A DNA stretch of 64,000 bases from Pseudorhodoplanes sp. (GCA_032027085.1 JAVSMS010000001.1:386827-450826); one strand, 5' to 3'. Shown: positions 16,953-26,243, numbered from the stretch's first letter. Program-made: numbers and translations. The notes: generated by a model from the sequence alone, not told the origin.

Positions 16953-17936
16953 ATGTCGCTATCCAAATTTTTGCTGACCATCACTGCGGCTCTGTTGTTT
17001 TCAGCCGGTTCCGCATTGGCCCAGACCGAGATCAAGTTCGGCCATGTCGGCGCGCCCGGCTCGCTGTTCGCTCAATCGGCAGAGCTGTTCGCCCAGCATG
17101 CCAATGCCAAACTGGGTAACAAGGCCAAGGTCGTGGTCTACGGCTCGAGCCAACTCGGCAGCGATGGCGAGTTGCTGAAGAAGCTGAAACTCGGCACCGC
17201 CGATCTCGCGCTGCCATCCACGGTGATGACATCGGTCGCACCGGAATTCGGCGTGTTTGAGATGCCCTATCTGGTGCAGAATCGCGGCCATGCCGCCCGC
17301 ATCGCGGAGGGTGTGATTCGTCCGACACTCGCCCCGATCGCCGAAAAGCAGGGCTACAGGATTATCGGCGTGTGGGAGAACGGCTATAGGCACATCACCA
17401 ATAACAAGAAACCGATCGTGAAGCCGGAAGACCTGCAGGGCATCAAGCTGCGCGTACCGGGCGGCGTCTGGCGCGTGAAGATGTTCCAGGCTTACGGCGC
17501 ACAGCCGAGCCCAATGGAGCTTAAGGAAGTGTTTGTGGCGCTGCAGACCGGCGTGATGGACGGGCAGGAGAATCCGCTGACCCAAATCTACTCGCAGAAG
17601 TTTCAGGAAGTGCAGAAGTATTTGTCGATGACCGGCCACGTCTACACGCCTGCATACGTCACCGCCGGCGCGAGCTGGTCGCGGCTGCCGGCGGATGTGC
17701 AGAAGATCCTCGCCGACACCGCCAAGGAGGTCGAGGCTGATGTTCTGAAACTCGCCGAAAAACTCGATAATGATCTCGTCGCAAAAATGAAGACGTCCGG
17801 TATCGGCGTCAACGAAGCCGACAAGACGGCATTCATAAACGCCAGCAAGGCGATCTATGAGGAGTTCTCCAAGCAAGTAGCCGGCGGACAGGCTCTGATC
17901 GACAAGTCGCTCAGCCTGGCCAAAGGCGGGTCCTGA
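16953..17936 (+). CDS. dctP: TRAP transporter substrate-binding protein (DctP family)
   Basis: A 327-residue periplasmic solute receptor. The signal peptide covers residues 1-24 (cleavage after S-A-L-A-Q or nearby). The mature protein has the DctP fold signatures: an E-I-K-F-G-H-V start, G-S-S-Q-L-G-S-D-G-E-L, and the long block K-L-R-V-P-G-G-V-W with P-M-E-L-x-E-V-F-V-A-L-Q-T-G-V-M-D-G-Q-E-N-P, which includes the conserved ligand Arg region. A strong GGGAGGA site precedes the ATG. Position next to the bad genes suggests a cyclic or C7 dicarboxylate substrate; not proven. Confidence 0.93.
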   Translation: MSLSKFLLTITAALLFSAGSALAQTEIKFGHVGAPGSLFAQSAELFAQHANAKLGNKAKVVVYGSSQLGSDGELLKKLKLGTADLALPSTVMTSVAPEFGVFEMPYLVQNRGHAARIAEGVIRPTLAPIAEKQGYRIIGVWENGYRHITNNKKPIVKPEDLQGIKLRVPGGVWRVKMFQAYGAQPSPMELKEVFVALQTGVMDGQENPLTQIYSQKFQEVQKYLSMTGHVYTPAYVTAGASWSRLPADVQKILADTAKEVEADVLKLAEKLDNDLVAKMKTSGIGVNEADKTAFINASKAIYEEFSKQVAGGQALIDKSLSLAKGGS

Positions 17937-17949
17937 GCCGAGCATTTCC

Positions 17950-17975
17950 GCACCGGGCTCGCAAGAGCCCGGTGC
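17950..17975 (+). promoter_or_regulatory. Intercistronic hairpin between dctP and dctQ
   Basis: A perfect 11-bp stem (GCACCGGGCTC) closed by a GCAA tetraloop starts 13 bases after the dctP stop codon. No U-run follows. It is placed exactly where processing or partial termination would raise binding-protein levels over the membrane subunits. Confidence 0.75.
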
Positions 17976-18020
17976 GCGCTCATCATTTCGCCCCCACCCG
18001 CTTCGCACCGGGCACCCGCA

Positions 18021-18572
18021 ATGCAATCCTTCCGCCGCTACTACGATCGCCTGCTTGAGGTGATCGCCTTCGTCCTCATGGTGCTGGTCACGCTGATCGT
18101 CGTGGCGGGCGTTATCTTCCGCTGGATGGGGCACGCTCTCGTCTGGTACGATGAGGTTGCCGCCATTTCGCTCGCCTGGCTCACCTATTACGTTGCGGCG
18201 CTCGCGGCGTTGCGCGGTGCCCATCTCGGCTTTGCCGGCTTCGTGAACTCACTATCCGCGCGATGGCGAGTGATTGCGACGTTCGCCTCATCGTTCATCT
18301 CCATCGGGTTCTTCGTGGTGCTGGGTATTGCCGGCTATCACGTAATGCAAGTGATCTCCGGCCTCACTTTGGTTTCCTTGCCCGATGTGCAGCAAAGCTG
18401 GGCGTCCTCCGCCATTCCGATTGGTTCGGCTCTCTTCGTCATCGCCGAACTCCTTCGCCTGCCCGACGCGATTGCGGAAGCGCGGCGCGGACCGCTGATG
18501 GATGTGGAGGTCAAGGAAGCGCTTGAGGAAGCTGGTGCGCTCCCCGCGGCCAACGGGGAGACGACGCGATGA
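18021..18572 (+). CDS. dctQ: TRAP transporter small permease (DctQ family)
   Basis: A 183-residue inner-membrane protein with four hydrophobic helices and the conserved W-x-D-E-x-A-x-x-x-L-A-W-L-T-Y block after helix 2, the DctQ signature. The C-terminal ~30 residues are acidic and cytoplasmic. Its TGA overlaps the dctM ATG (ATGA), so both membrane subunits are co-translated. Confidence 0.92.
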   Translation: MQSFRRYYDRLLEVIAFVLMVLVTLIVVAGVIFRWMGHALVWYDEVAAISLAWLTYYVAALAALRGAHLGFAGFVNSLSARWRVIATFASSFISIGFFVVLGIAGYHVMQVISGLTLVSLPDVQQSWASSAIPIGSALFVIAELLRLPDAIAEARRGPLMDVEVKEALEEAGALPAANGETTR

Positions 18573-19858
18573 CTGCCACACTCCTCGGCATGGTCGTCGT
18601 ACTGGTCATGCTCGTCATGATCAACGTGCCTATTGCGATCGCGCTCGGCGTGATGGCCATCGGCGCGATCGTGATCACGCAAGGCGCCCACATGCTGCCG
18701 AACCTCGCGCTCGTCATGTTCGAAGGCGCGACGAGCTTCTCGCTGCTCGCCATCCCGATGTTCATTCTGGCCGGCGCGATCATGAATTCGTCTTCGATCA
18801 CACGGCGGCTTATGGATTTCTGCATGGCCCTCGTCGGTTTCATCCGCGGCGGGCTGGCGCACGTGAATATCGTGCAGTCGATGTTCTTCGCGGAAATTTC
18901 CGGCTCGGCAGTAGCCGACATCGCCGCAACCGGCCCGATCATCATGCCGGCCATGATGAAGCGCGGTTATTCGCGCGAATTCACCGCTGCCGTCACCTCC
19001 TCGTCGGCGAGCCTCGCCATCATCATCCCGCCGTCGATCCCGATGATCCTCTATGCGGTGATGGGAAACGTCTCGGTCGTGCAGCTATTCGTGGCCGGCA
19101 TCATTCCGGGCTTTCTCGGCGGATTCGCGATGATGGGGATTTCCTATTATCTCGCGCGCAAGCTGGGCTGGCCTGTCGAGGATAAGTTCAATCTCTGCCG
19201 TGTGTGGGAGACCTTCAAGGATTCGGCATGGGCGCTGCTGCTGCCGATCATCATCCTCGGCGGCATCTTCGGCGGCTTCGTCACGGCGACGGAAGGCGCA
19301 GGGCTCGCCGTGGTGGCGGCACTGTTTGTCGCGGGAGTGATCCACCGCGACCTCGATTTCGCGCATCTCTACCGCGCAGCCATCGACGGGGCTGTCCAGA
19401 CCGCCGTGGTAATGGTGCTGATCGCGACCTCAGCCTTGCTCGGCGTTTACTTGACCGAGCAGCACGTGCCGCAGACGCTCGCGGAGGCAATGCTCTCCTT
19501 CACGCAGAACAAATACGCCGTACTTGCAATCCTCAATGTCTTCTTCCTGGCGATCGGCCTGTTTCTGCATTCGGCCGCGGCGATCATTTTGGTCGTACCG
19601 ATCGTGCTGCCGTTGGTGACCGCGATCGGCATCGATCCGGTTCACTTCGGCATCATCGTGACGCTGAATCTTGCCATCGGCCAGCAGACGCCGCCGGTGG
19701 CGAGCGTGCTGATCGCGACCTGCGCGATTGCAAAAGCAGACATCTGGGAAGTCACGAAGGTGAATGTGTGGTTCATCGCGACACTGCTTGCGGTCCTCCT
19801 GCTCGTCACCTACGTACCGTTCACTGCGATGGGACTGGTCGACTTCTTCTACCGCTAG
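18569..19858 (+). CDS. dctM: TRAP transporter large permease (DctM family)
   Basis: A 429-residue inner-membrane protein with about 12 hydrophobic segments, the translocating subunit driven by an ion gradient. DctM motifs include F-A-E-I-S-G-S-A-V-A-D-I-A-A, S-L-A-I-I-I-P-P-S-I-P-M-I-L-Y and, in the second half, G-Q-Q-T-P-P-V-A-S-V-L. Full family length and last gene of the dctPQM unit. Confidence 0.94.
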   Translation: MTATLLGMVVVLVMLVMINVPIAIALGVMAIGAIVITQGAHMLPNLALVMFEGATSFSLLAIPMFILAGAIMNSSSITRRLMDFCMALVGFIRGGLAHVNIVQSMFFAEISGSAVADIAATGPIIMPAMMKRGYSREFTAAVTSSSASLAIIIPPSIPMILYAVMGNVSVVQLFVAGIIPGFLGGFAMMGISYYLARKLGWPVEDKFNLCRVWETFKDSAWALLLPIIILGGIFGGFVTATEGAGLAVVAALFVAGVIHRDLDFAHLYRAAIDGAVQTAVVMVLIATSALLGVYLTEQHVPQTLAEAMLSFTQNKYAVLAILNVFFLAIGLFLHSAAAIILVVPIVLPLVTAIGIDPVHFGIIVTLNLAIGQQTPPVASVLIATCAIAKADIWEVTKVNVWFIATLLAVLLLVTYVPFTAMGLVDFFYR

Positions 19859-20120
19859 GCCGCGGCGCGCGCTGCTTCTGCACTGACCGCCTACACGTTG
19901 ACAACGTGCAGCGGATCACGCTCAGCGCGATCATCGATCTGGTGTGGTGGCACGCTCCATCGCGGCCTACATTGTGAAGCCCTGCCGTCAGGCAGTGCAT
20001 TGTTCGTCAGTCTCCGGGCCAGCCTCGAAAAAGACGGGAATTACCTCGTAGTGATGAAAGACTGTCGGGTATTTTGAACGCCGAAGCGCGCATTCTCGGA
20101 TTTTAGGAGTGGGAGCAAAC

Positions 20121-20440
20121 ATGCCCATGCTCTCCGCAATCCTCACGGCTGCGCTTCTGATCGGCGGCGCCGCAATCATACTCATTAGTTCCCTGGGATT
20201 GCTTCGGCTCCGAAACTTCTATCAGCGGGCTCATGCGCCCACGCTGGGGACCACGCTTGGCACGACCTGCATCGCGGCCGCATCGAGCGTCTACTTCTCG
20301 ACGCTAGGCAGCCGACCTGTCCTGCATGAATTGCTGCTCGTCACATTTGTAACGGTAACCCCCCCATCACATTGATGGTCCTCATCCGCGCCGCCGCCTT
20401 TCGCGACAAGACAGAAGCTGACCAAACCTTGCAGCGCTGA
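20121..20440 (+). pseudogene. mnhG: Monovalent cation/proton antiporter subunit G (MnhG/PhaG), frameshifted
   Basis: The reading frame from ATG 20121 (good GGAG-type site upstream) encodes two hydrophobic helices with the MnhG core G-L-L-R-L-R-N-F-Y-Q-R-A-H-A-P-T-L-G-T-T-L. It stops at 20375 right after a run of seven C residues (20359-20365). One extra C would join it to the downstream frame that gives P-I-T-L-M-V-L-I-R-A-A-A-F and ends at 20440, restoring the third helix and family length. So it is a one-base frameshift, a sequencing error or a slippery site. No other Mnh/Mrp subunit gene is nearby, so the gene is an orphan. Confidence 0.7.
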
Positions 20441-20461
20441 GCGGAGAGAACGTCTTCCTGA

Positions 20462-21316
20462 TCATCGCGCTGGCGGTACCGCAAGGATATCCACATTCAG
20501 CGAGCGCAGAGCGCGCTCTGTGACGCTCCCTATCAAGGCCTTGAGCAATCCAGACCGCCCATGCGTGCCCATTACCAGTAGATCGGGCCGCAAATCTGAA
20601 ACGGCCCGGGAAATAACCTCCATGGCGTCTCCCTCCTCCACGTGGTGAAGCCAGCTTCTACGCTTGAGATCGTTTTCCACCAGGAACGTCGTCAATTGAT
20701 TCATAGCCACTTGGCGCTCGCTCCCAATGTAGCTGTCGATGCTATCTTGGTCCGCGCCGGCGACGAACATCTTCCCCTTTGCCAGCGCCAGGAATGCATG
20801 AAGGAGCGTGGTGGGGTTGTCTCCAATCAATCCAATCGACAGCCCGACCCGGATCGCATGGGCCGACGATTCCGACATGTCGGTCGGAACCAGGACATTC
20901 TGATATTTCCGCTGTGCCTCGTGATTGACCATGAGCACTGGGAAGGAACCATTGCGGACCACACGCTCGATCGTTGTACCAACAAAAATGTCGAGCAGCA
21001 GCTGCTTGCGATGGGCCCCCATGACAATGAGATCAGCCTGAGTCTCCGCTGCTGCCCGCAATATCCCGTCGAAAGGATCGCCCGTGGTGACCATGGGGCG
21101 AGCGTCGACGCCATGCAGTTCCGTCATTGAGGCCACCTGCTCACGGAGCACTCGTTCGGCCTCCCTCGTCTCCACGCGGATCAACTCTTCTGGTTGGTCG
21201 TCGTCCACCACATGGACGACATGCAATTGGGCATCGCCGGACTGCGCCAACAAGCCGGCCTGGCGCAAGGCGCGGTTCGAGCGAGTGGAAAAGTCAGTCG
21301 CAGCGAGAAACTGCAT
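20462..21316 (-). CDS. Universal stress protein, two tandem Usp domains
   Basis: A 284-residue cytoplasmic protein of two UspA-like domains (about residues 1-138 and 140-284). The C-terminal domain keeps the ATP-binding pattern G-T-H-G-R-S-G-x(9)-G-S-V-T-E; the N-terminal domain has a degenerate form (G-A-H-R-K with V-G-T-T-I-E-R), so probably only one domain binds nucleotide. Single gene, convergent with the broken mnhG. Such tandem proteins are commonly induced under oxygen limitation or stationary phase. Confidence 0.92.
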   Translation of the reverse strand: MQFLAATDFSTRSNRALRQAGLLAQSGDAQLHVVHVVDDDQPEELIRVETREAERVLREQVASMTELHGVDARPMVTTGDPFDGILRAAAETQADLIVMGAHRKQLLLDIFVGTTIERVVRNGSFPVLMVNHEAQRKYQNVLVPTDMSESSAHAIRVGLSIGLIGDNPTTLLHAFLALAKGKMFVAGADQDSIDSYIGSERQVAMNQLTTFLVENDLKRRSWLHHVEEGDAMEVISRAVSDLRPDLLVMGTHGRSGLLKALIGSVTERALRSLNVDILAVPPAR

Positions 21317-21672
21317 GGGCGTCCTACTCCCCGCTATCTGGAATTGGCATTATAGGAACACCGCGACTGCTCGCGCGAGAGCAAAACGTCCTGCTTCAAG
21401 CGTGTTTCGACGTGAGCGGGCTGAAATCGATCGCATGAGTAGTGCCGCATGGCCACTTGAACCGTCCCACATCTTCAACAAAATCAACCTCGCTGTCGCG
21501 ATCGATTTACCTCTGCCGATTGATCGATTGTGTCGGCCCATTTCTGAACGGAAGATTGAGCAGGCTCAGGACTTTCTAAAGTCCAATACTGTCCAGGCAC
21601 CGAAATCCTAAAATCGATTTATGCGAACGACGTTAACAGCGTCAATTTAGAGTTTATGATAGGACAGCATCC
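21317..21672. other. Intergenic region upstream of the universal stress protein gene
   Basis: No coding signal is seen. The stretch becomes AT-rich near 21600-21660 and should contain the usp promoter. Two TGATCGAT/CGATCGAT-like sites lie at about 21498-21530; their meaning is unknown. Confidence 0.35.
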
Positions 21673-22206
21673 TCAATCGGTGTGCGCAAATCCTGCAAAC
21701 ACATCATATTCCGAAATGGGATTGCAGACATAGTGGATCGCCTCAAGATCGGGCGCCAGATAAAGCCGGGCCGCCCTTGTCCTATCGAGCGACACGAAGT
21801 CTCCGATAATGCGAACATTGTGCGTTACCATGCAAAAGCCGTCCTCGCGGCCCAGCGTCTGGAATCGGTCATATTCTGCCTTCGCCGCGATGTCATGCCG
21901 TGAGAAGGCGAAAGGGCCGCCCGACCACGGCCATCCCGCGCGCGTGAAGTCTTTCCGATAGGCCGAAGCCGCAGTCCAGGCGCTCATCGCTGCCGGCGCA
22001 CCGAGTTGACGCAGGGTATCCCGCAGCGCCTCGGCGTCCGGAGCCTCGAACAGACAAAGGGAGCACATGCCGTTGGCGGCAATTCCGTGGATGAGAGGGC
22101 GGCAGCCGTGCAGGTCAAGACACCAGCGGCTGCCCTTCTCCTGTGCGAGAACATCCGAGATCCTCTTGGGGCTGTCATATTCTGTTTCAAAGAGGACGGG
22201 GACCAT
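21673..22206 (-). CDS. DUF4242-type protein, probably two repeats of the domain
   Basis: A 177-residue soluble protein. The first half has the DUF4242 pattern with C-S-L-C-L-F-E-A-P-D-A-E-A-L-R-D, which parallels T-I-C-I-Y-E-A-R-D-A-D-S-I-R-E in the protein at 28739. The second half looks like a diverged copy with A-R-L-Y-L-A-P-D-L-E-A-I. DUF4242 proteins are small ferredoxin-like folds; some bind nickel, and their role is unclear. The ATG at 22206 follows a GAGGAAAGG site and lies 20 bases inside the end of the upstream regulator gene, so the two are coupled. Confidence 0.75.
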   Translation of the reverse strand: MVPVLFETEYDSPKRISDVLAQEKGSRWCLDLHGCRPLIHGIAANGMCSLCLFEAPDAEALRDTLRQLGAPAAMSAWTAASAYRKDFTRAGWPWSGGPFAFSRHDIAAKAEYDRFQTLGREDGFCMVTHNVRIIGDFVSLDRTRAARLYLAPDLEAIHYVCNPISEYDVFAGFAHTD

Positions 22207-25200
22207 CAGACCTTTCCTCGGCGATCTGTGAAGCAAGGACGCCTCGTGCCCTCGCCAGCGCCCATTTTCCAAGGCCGCCAGCGGCGAGTGCGTTCAACTG
22301 GTCAATCCAGCACTGCCTGTCCTGATCGTTACCGTCGGCGGTCTCAATCAGAATTGAGAGTGCACGCGCCTGACTACTCGGCCGATTGAGCGCGCTCGAC
22401 GCTTCCAGCGCCTCCTGCGCAAGTCGGCGCGCCTGTTCGACATCGCCCTGCTTGAGCAAAAGATGTGCGGCCGTCGCCGCGGTAAAGCTCAATCGGTGCT
22501 TGGAATCGGCGACCCGCAATGCCTGCAAGACCCGCTCGAAAGCATCGAGCCCAACCGCCGGCGAGCGCGCATAACGACACAATTCGTGCAGCGCGGCAGC
22601 AAAAGGCTGCTCGCTACCTGGCCGGATGCGTCCAGCCAGGTCAGAGACCTCGTCGCATAGCTCGAAAGCGCTGTCGAAACTCTCGTTTTCAATTTCCATC
22701 ATTGCCAGATGCTCGAGCGCAAGAAATTCGCTCAGACGATCTCCCTGCTGCCGGGCCAGCAGGCGCGCATGCCGAAACTGCTGCCGCGCTTCATCGAACT
22801 GTCCCTTGTAGAAGGCGAGAAGCCCGTTCGCGTCAGCGATGGCGTTCGAATTCGTCTGCGCTCGCCGCCCGAGGTCGTGCGCCTCAAGCACAAGTGCTTC
22901 CGCCATATCGAGGTCACGCTCCAGCATTGCCAGGCATCGCGCGGCTTCGGCGAGCGCGGTGACTCGCTCGGCATCGTTCGCCGTGCGGCTCAGCAATTCG
23001 GCATGCAGCGTGTCGTGCCGCGCGTCCGACCAGGCACCCTTTTCCCAGCGGATGTCCGCCAGCATCTTGTAACAACGCCAAGCATAATCGGGGCGGCCAA
23101 AATCAAGCGCGGTGCCCGCAAGCTGCTCAAGTCGCGCGGAAAAGGTTTCGATATCGTGGAGCGGCCGAGCACGCAATTCGATCTCGGCAATCTCGATCAG
23201 GCGCTCGCTGCGTACAGGGTCCGCAAGCGTCTCAAGGTAATGCTGGCCGCGCCGGGCAAGCTGCAACGCATCGGCATGAGCAAAAAACCGAAGGGCGTTC
23301 CGGGCCGCCTCGATGCAGGCCTTGGCCGCCATTCCGGCGTCGCCGCCGGCGGAGGCATGATAGGCAATATCGAACGGCCCGAACGACGCCTCTTGCATCA
23401 GCTTCGCGATCTTCAGATGCATCAGGCGACGCCGCGGCTCCGACAGGCCGGTATAAATCGCCTGGCGAACCAATTCATGGCTAAAGGAATAGTTTCTGCT
23501 CCCGCCGGGTGCGAGCATTTCCCGGCGCTCCAGAATTTCCAGTGCGCTCACGAAATCTTCCGGCTCGAATCCGACAAGTTTCTGAAGCAATGCGGCATCA
23601 GGCTCAGGTCCGAGCACGCTCGCCCAACGAAGAACATCCGCCGCCGCCGCAGGCAAACGCTCTTGCCGCTCGCGCACCAGTTCTTTCAGGGAGTGAGGCA
23701 GAAGCTCGGGCCGCTCTGTTAGACTGCGGGCAAGCTCCAGCGCATAGAGCGGATTTCCGCCGCTCATTGAGACGATGTGGCTCACGTCGTTCTCGCGGCC
23801 CGTGGTGCGTACAAGCAGCTCGATGTCTTCTGCACTGAGTGGAGCAAGACGCACATGCTCGACAGCATGCTCCCGATAAAGATTTCGAAGCAAGGATTCG
23901 ACGGCCGGGTTGTCCGGCAATTCGCCTTCGCGCGCGGCCAGGACGACTATCAGTGGCGCGTCCTGGCATGCGCGCATGACGTAACGAAGCAGCTCGGCCG
24001 AGGTCTCATCCATCCATTGAATGTCTTCGAAGATCAGGAGCGCGGGGCTGCGCTCTTCACCGGACACTTTGGCGGCCATCGCAGCGAACAGCCGCTGACG
24101 CCCGAGAGCTGCATCACGTTCCGTGTCCGTCGCCGGTAATTCTCCGAGCGCCTCGACCCACGGCGCATAAGCAGCGCCCAGACGGGAATCGTAGCAGCGG
24201 CCCGCTAGCACGCGGATGGCGCGGCTACGGCCATAGTTGGCCAGTTCGACGATCAGACGGCTTTTGCCGATGCCCGGCTCTCCAAACAATGTAACAACTT
24301 TCGCGCCGCCCGTGTTGGCCGCCTGATTGAGCGTATCGATCATTTGCCGCAGCGACGCATTGCGGCCGACGAACGGCAAGACGCCGGGCTTTCTCGGCTG
24401 TGCCGGCGCGGCCCACTCGATCGCCGAAGCAGTGGTCGCAGCGGCTTGCTTTTCGCAATCCTTGAGAATCGTTCGCCAATTTCGTCGCAAGCGATCTGCG
24501 CTGACATCGCTCAGCTCGCGAAACAGCCTCTCCGCGGCCTCGAACTGGCTTTCGGCTTCCTGCCGCCGGCCCGTGACCGCGAGCAGGCGCAGAAAATCCA
24601 TCCTCGCTTCTTCATTGAACGGATCGGCATGAACCAATCGCCGCACATAGGATAACGCTGCCTCAGCATCGGATTCATGCCGGAGGCGCAGTTCCGTCAG
24701 GATCCGTGCGTGCAAACGATGCAGTTCCTCCCGCTCCGCCACACACCATGACTGGAAATCGTGGCTGTTGGGAAGATCGAGACCTTCCAGAAATTCGCCG
24801 CGGAAACTGTCCGCCGCCTCAACTAGGCGGGCAGTTTCAATTTCGCCCAATTGTCCGAAATCGAGCGCGCGCAAGTTCAGCAAATCGACGTCGCAACGGG
24901 CCGCATCGAAAGCAACCGTGTCGCGGTCCGCGATAATCCGTATCGCTGCCTTGTCGTCGACAATCGCGCGCAGGCGGCTCAGACTCCACCGTAACGATCC
25001 GCGCGGATCGTCGGGCACTTCCCAGAAAATTGAACACAATCGGTCGCGCCGCTGAGGCCGCGCCGTTACGACGAGATAGGCAAGAAGCGCCCGCGATTTC
25101 CTCGATGGCGGAAGCTCGATACGCGCGTCTCCGCGCAGGACTTCGAGTTCTCCCAGAAGGCACAATGTGAGCTTGCCTGCCTTCGCCTGCATGCGTGCAT

Positions 25201-25267
25201 CCCTTCGGATTTCGGCTTCACTTTTAGGAGGCGCGCGGCTCGCGGGCAAGAATTCGGATGCCGCCAT
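22187..25267 (-). CDS. SARP-type transcriptional regulator: OmpR-like DNA-binding, BTAD, AAA ATPase, TPR
   Basis: A 1026-residue cytoplasmic regulator of the AfsR/SARP type. An N-terminal winged-helix DNA-binding domain (about residues 35-125, with R-K-S-R-A-L-L-A-Y-L) is followed by a bacterial transcriptional activation domain (about 130-280, L-H-R-L-H-A-R-I-L). An AAA domain has Walker A F-G-E-P-G-I-G-K-S-R and Walker B L-L-I-F-E-D-I-Q-W-M-D. The C-terminal half is an Ala/Arg-rich TPR-like array. It would activate promoters when an effector bound by the TPR/ATPase part permits oligomerisation. The ATG at 25267 has a GGAAAGGG site. It is divergent from the secreted peptide/OsmC operon, its likely target, and is followed by a coupled DUF4242 gene. 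Confidence 0.88.
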   Translation of the reverse strand: MAASEFLPASRAPPKSEAEIRRDARMQAKAGKLTLCLLGELEVLRGDARIELPPSRKSRALLAYLVVTARPQRRDRLCSIFWEVPDDPRGSLRWSLSRLRAIVDDKAAIRIIADRDTVAFDAARCDVDLLNLRALDFGQLGEIETARLVEAADSFRGEFLEGLDLPNSHDFQSWCVAEREELHRLHARILTELRLRHESDAEAALSYVRRLVHADPFNEEARMDFLRLLAVTGRRQEAESQFEAAERLFRELSDVSADRLRRNWRTILKDCEKQAAATTASAIEWAAPAQPRKPGVLPFVGRNASLRQMIDTLNQAANTGGAKVVTLFGEPGIGKSRLIVELANYGRSRAIRVLAGRCYDSRLGAAYAPWVEALGELPATDTERDAALGRQRLFAAMAAKVSGEERSPALLIFEDIQWMDETSAELLRYVMRACQDAPLIVVLAAREGELPDNPAVESLLRNLYREHAVEHVRLAPLSAEDIELLVRTTGRENDVSHIVSMSGGNPLYALELARSLTERPELLPHSLKELVRERQERLPAAAADVLRWASVLGPEPDAALLQKLVGFEPEDFVSALEILERREMLAPGGSRNYSFSHELVRQAIYTGLSEPRRRLMHLKIAKLMQEASFGPFDIAYHASAGGDAGMAAKACIEAARNALRFFAHADALQLARRGQHYLETLADPVRSERLIEIAEIELRARPLHDIETFSARLEQLAGTALDFGRPDYAWRCYKMLADIRWEKGAWSDARHDTLHAELLSRTANDAERVTALAEAARCLAMLERDLDMAEALVLEAHDLGRRAQTNSNAIADANGLLAFYKGQFDEARQQFRHARLLARQQGDRLSEFLALEHLAMMEIENESFDSAFELCDEVSDLAGRIRPGSEQPFAAALHELCRYARSPAVGLDAFERVLQALRVADSKHRLSFTAATAAHLLLKQGDVEQARRLAQEALEASSALNRPSSQARALSILIETADGNDQDRQCWIDQLNALAAGGLGKWALARARGVLASQIAEERSDGPRPL

Positions 25268-25368
25268 TACCCTTTCCACGCGCTTTCCCACCACCGTTCA
25301 CACGGTTGGACGACGGCGTCACGGACCCTCGACGCCCCTCCCTTGAACCTTCTTACGAGCATAAATCG

Positions 25369-25641
25369 ATGAATCTGACCACGAAGATTGCGCTTGCCGC
25401 GGGCATGCTGATGCTCGGCGGCGCGGCGCTTTCGCAACTGGCCTCCGCTGCGCCCGCTGCGCTTGCGCGCGGATGCTTTGAACTCGTCGAACAAATGACG
25501 AACGAATGCCGGCCTGCGAAGGGATTGCGGCCAGCGCTTCCTTTCCACGGGCGCTCTCATGCCCATTCACACGCTTCCCCCGCACAAGGCCGAGCGGCTC
25601 ATGAGAGTCGAACCAGCCCATTAAACGCACAAGGAGCATGA
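25369..25641 (+). CDS. Small secreted protein, first gene of the divergent operon
   Basis: A 90-residue protein with a clear signal peptide (residues 1-28, cleavage around A-S-A-A or A-P-A-A-L-A). The mature part has two Cys residues about 11 apart (Gly-Cys-Phe and Glu-Cys-Arg) and a His/Ser-rich tail (F-H-G-R-S-H-A-H-S-H), which might bind metal. No family recognised. It begins about 100 bp from the divergent SARP regulator start and lies three bases before the OsmC gene. Confidence 0.65.
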   Translation: MNLTTKIALAAGMLMLGGAALSQLASAAPAALARGCFELVEQMTNECRPAKGLRPALPFHGRSHAHSHASPAQGRAAHESRTSPLNAQGA

Positions 25642-25644
25642 ATC

Positions 25645-26220
25645 ATGAATGCACACGCGAAGGTGCCCCGCCCGCCGCTCAATGGCGTGGATACGCCCGC
25701 GCTTCTGAACACTATCGGCGTTGTTGCCGGACAGCCCGACCTGGCGAAATTCCGTTTCAAGGCGGAGAATGAATGGATCGCCGGCACCCACAGCCGCAGC
25801 GCCCTGTACTCCTTCTACGGCGCCGGCGGCGATCAGGCGCACAAGGCGACCTTCACCGCCGAAGGCGATCATCCGGCCGTTCTGTGCGGCGCGGACAATG
25901 CACCGACCCCGGTCGAGTGGCTCCTGCACGCGCTCGCCACCTGCATCACGGCCGGTATCGGCAATATCGCTGCGGCCCGCGGCGTGAAGCTGACGAAAGT
26001 CCGCTCCAAGATCGAAGGCAACATCGATCTTCGGGGAATCCTTGGCATCTCAGACGAGGTGCGCAACGGGTTCCAGAACATCCGGGCGGATTTTGAAATC
26101 GAAGGCGATGCACCGCCGGAGACGCTCCGGAAGATCGTGGAACAGTCCCGCTCCCGCTCGGCCGTGTTCGACGTGCTGACCAACGGCGTTCCCGTCACCG
26201 TCAGCGTGAAGGCGGCCTAG
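25645..26220 (+). CDS. OsmC family protein
   Basis: A 191-residue OsmC/Ohr-fold protein, family role thiol-dependent (hydro)peroxide reduction. The first conserved Cys is in L-A-T-C-I-T-A-G after the long helix. The second Cys, usually in a C-P-V segment, aligns with the run S-R-S-A-V-F-D-V-L-T and is absent, so classical two-Cys peroxidase chemistry is unlikely; this is shared with a large OsmC-like subgroup. An additional Cys precedes the helix (V-L-C-G-A-D). Operon gene between the secreted peptide and the flavoprotein. Confidence 0.88.
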   Translation: MNAHAKVPRPPLNGVDTPALLNTIGVVAGQPDLAKFRFKAENEWIAGTHSRSALYSFYGAGGDQAHKATFTAEGDHPAVLCGADNAPTPVEWLLHALATCITAGIGNIAAARGVKLTKVRSKIEGNIDLRGILGISDEVRNGFQNIRADFEIEGDAPPETLRKIVEQSRSRSAVFDVLTNGVPVTVSVKAA

Positions 26221-26243
26221 ATCGTTTCGGAAAGAAGGAAGTC

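Noticed and set aside
17001-18224. 407-codon minus-strand frame across dctP and dctQ
   Set aside because: It is antisense to two genes with clear TRAP motifs and has no family resemblance of its own.
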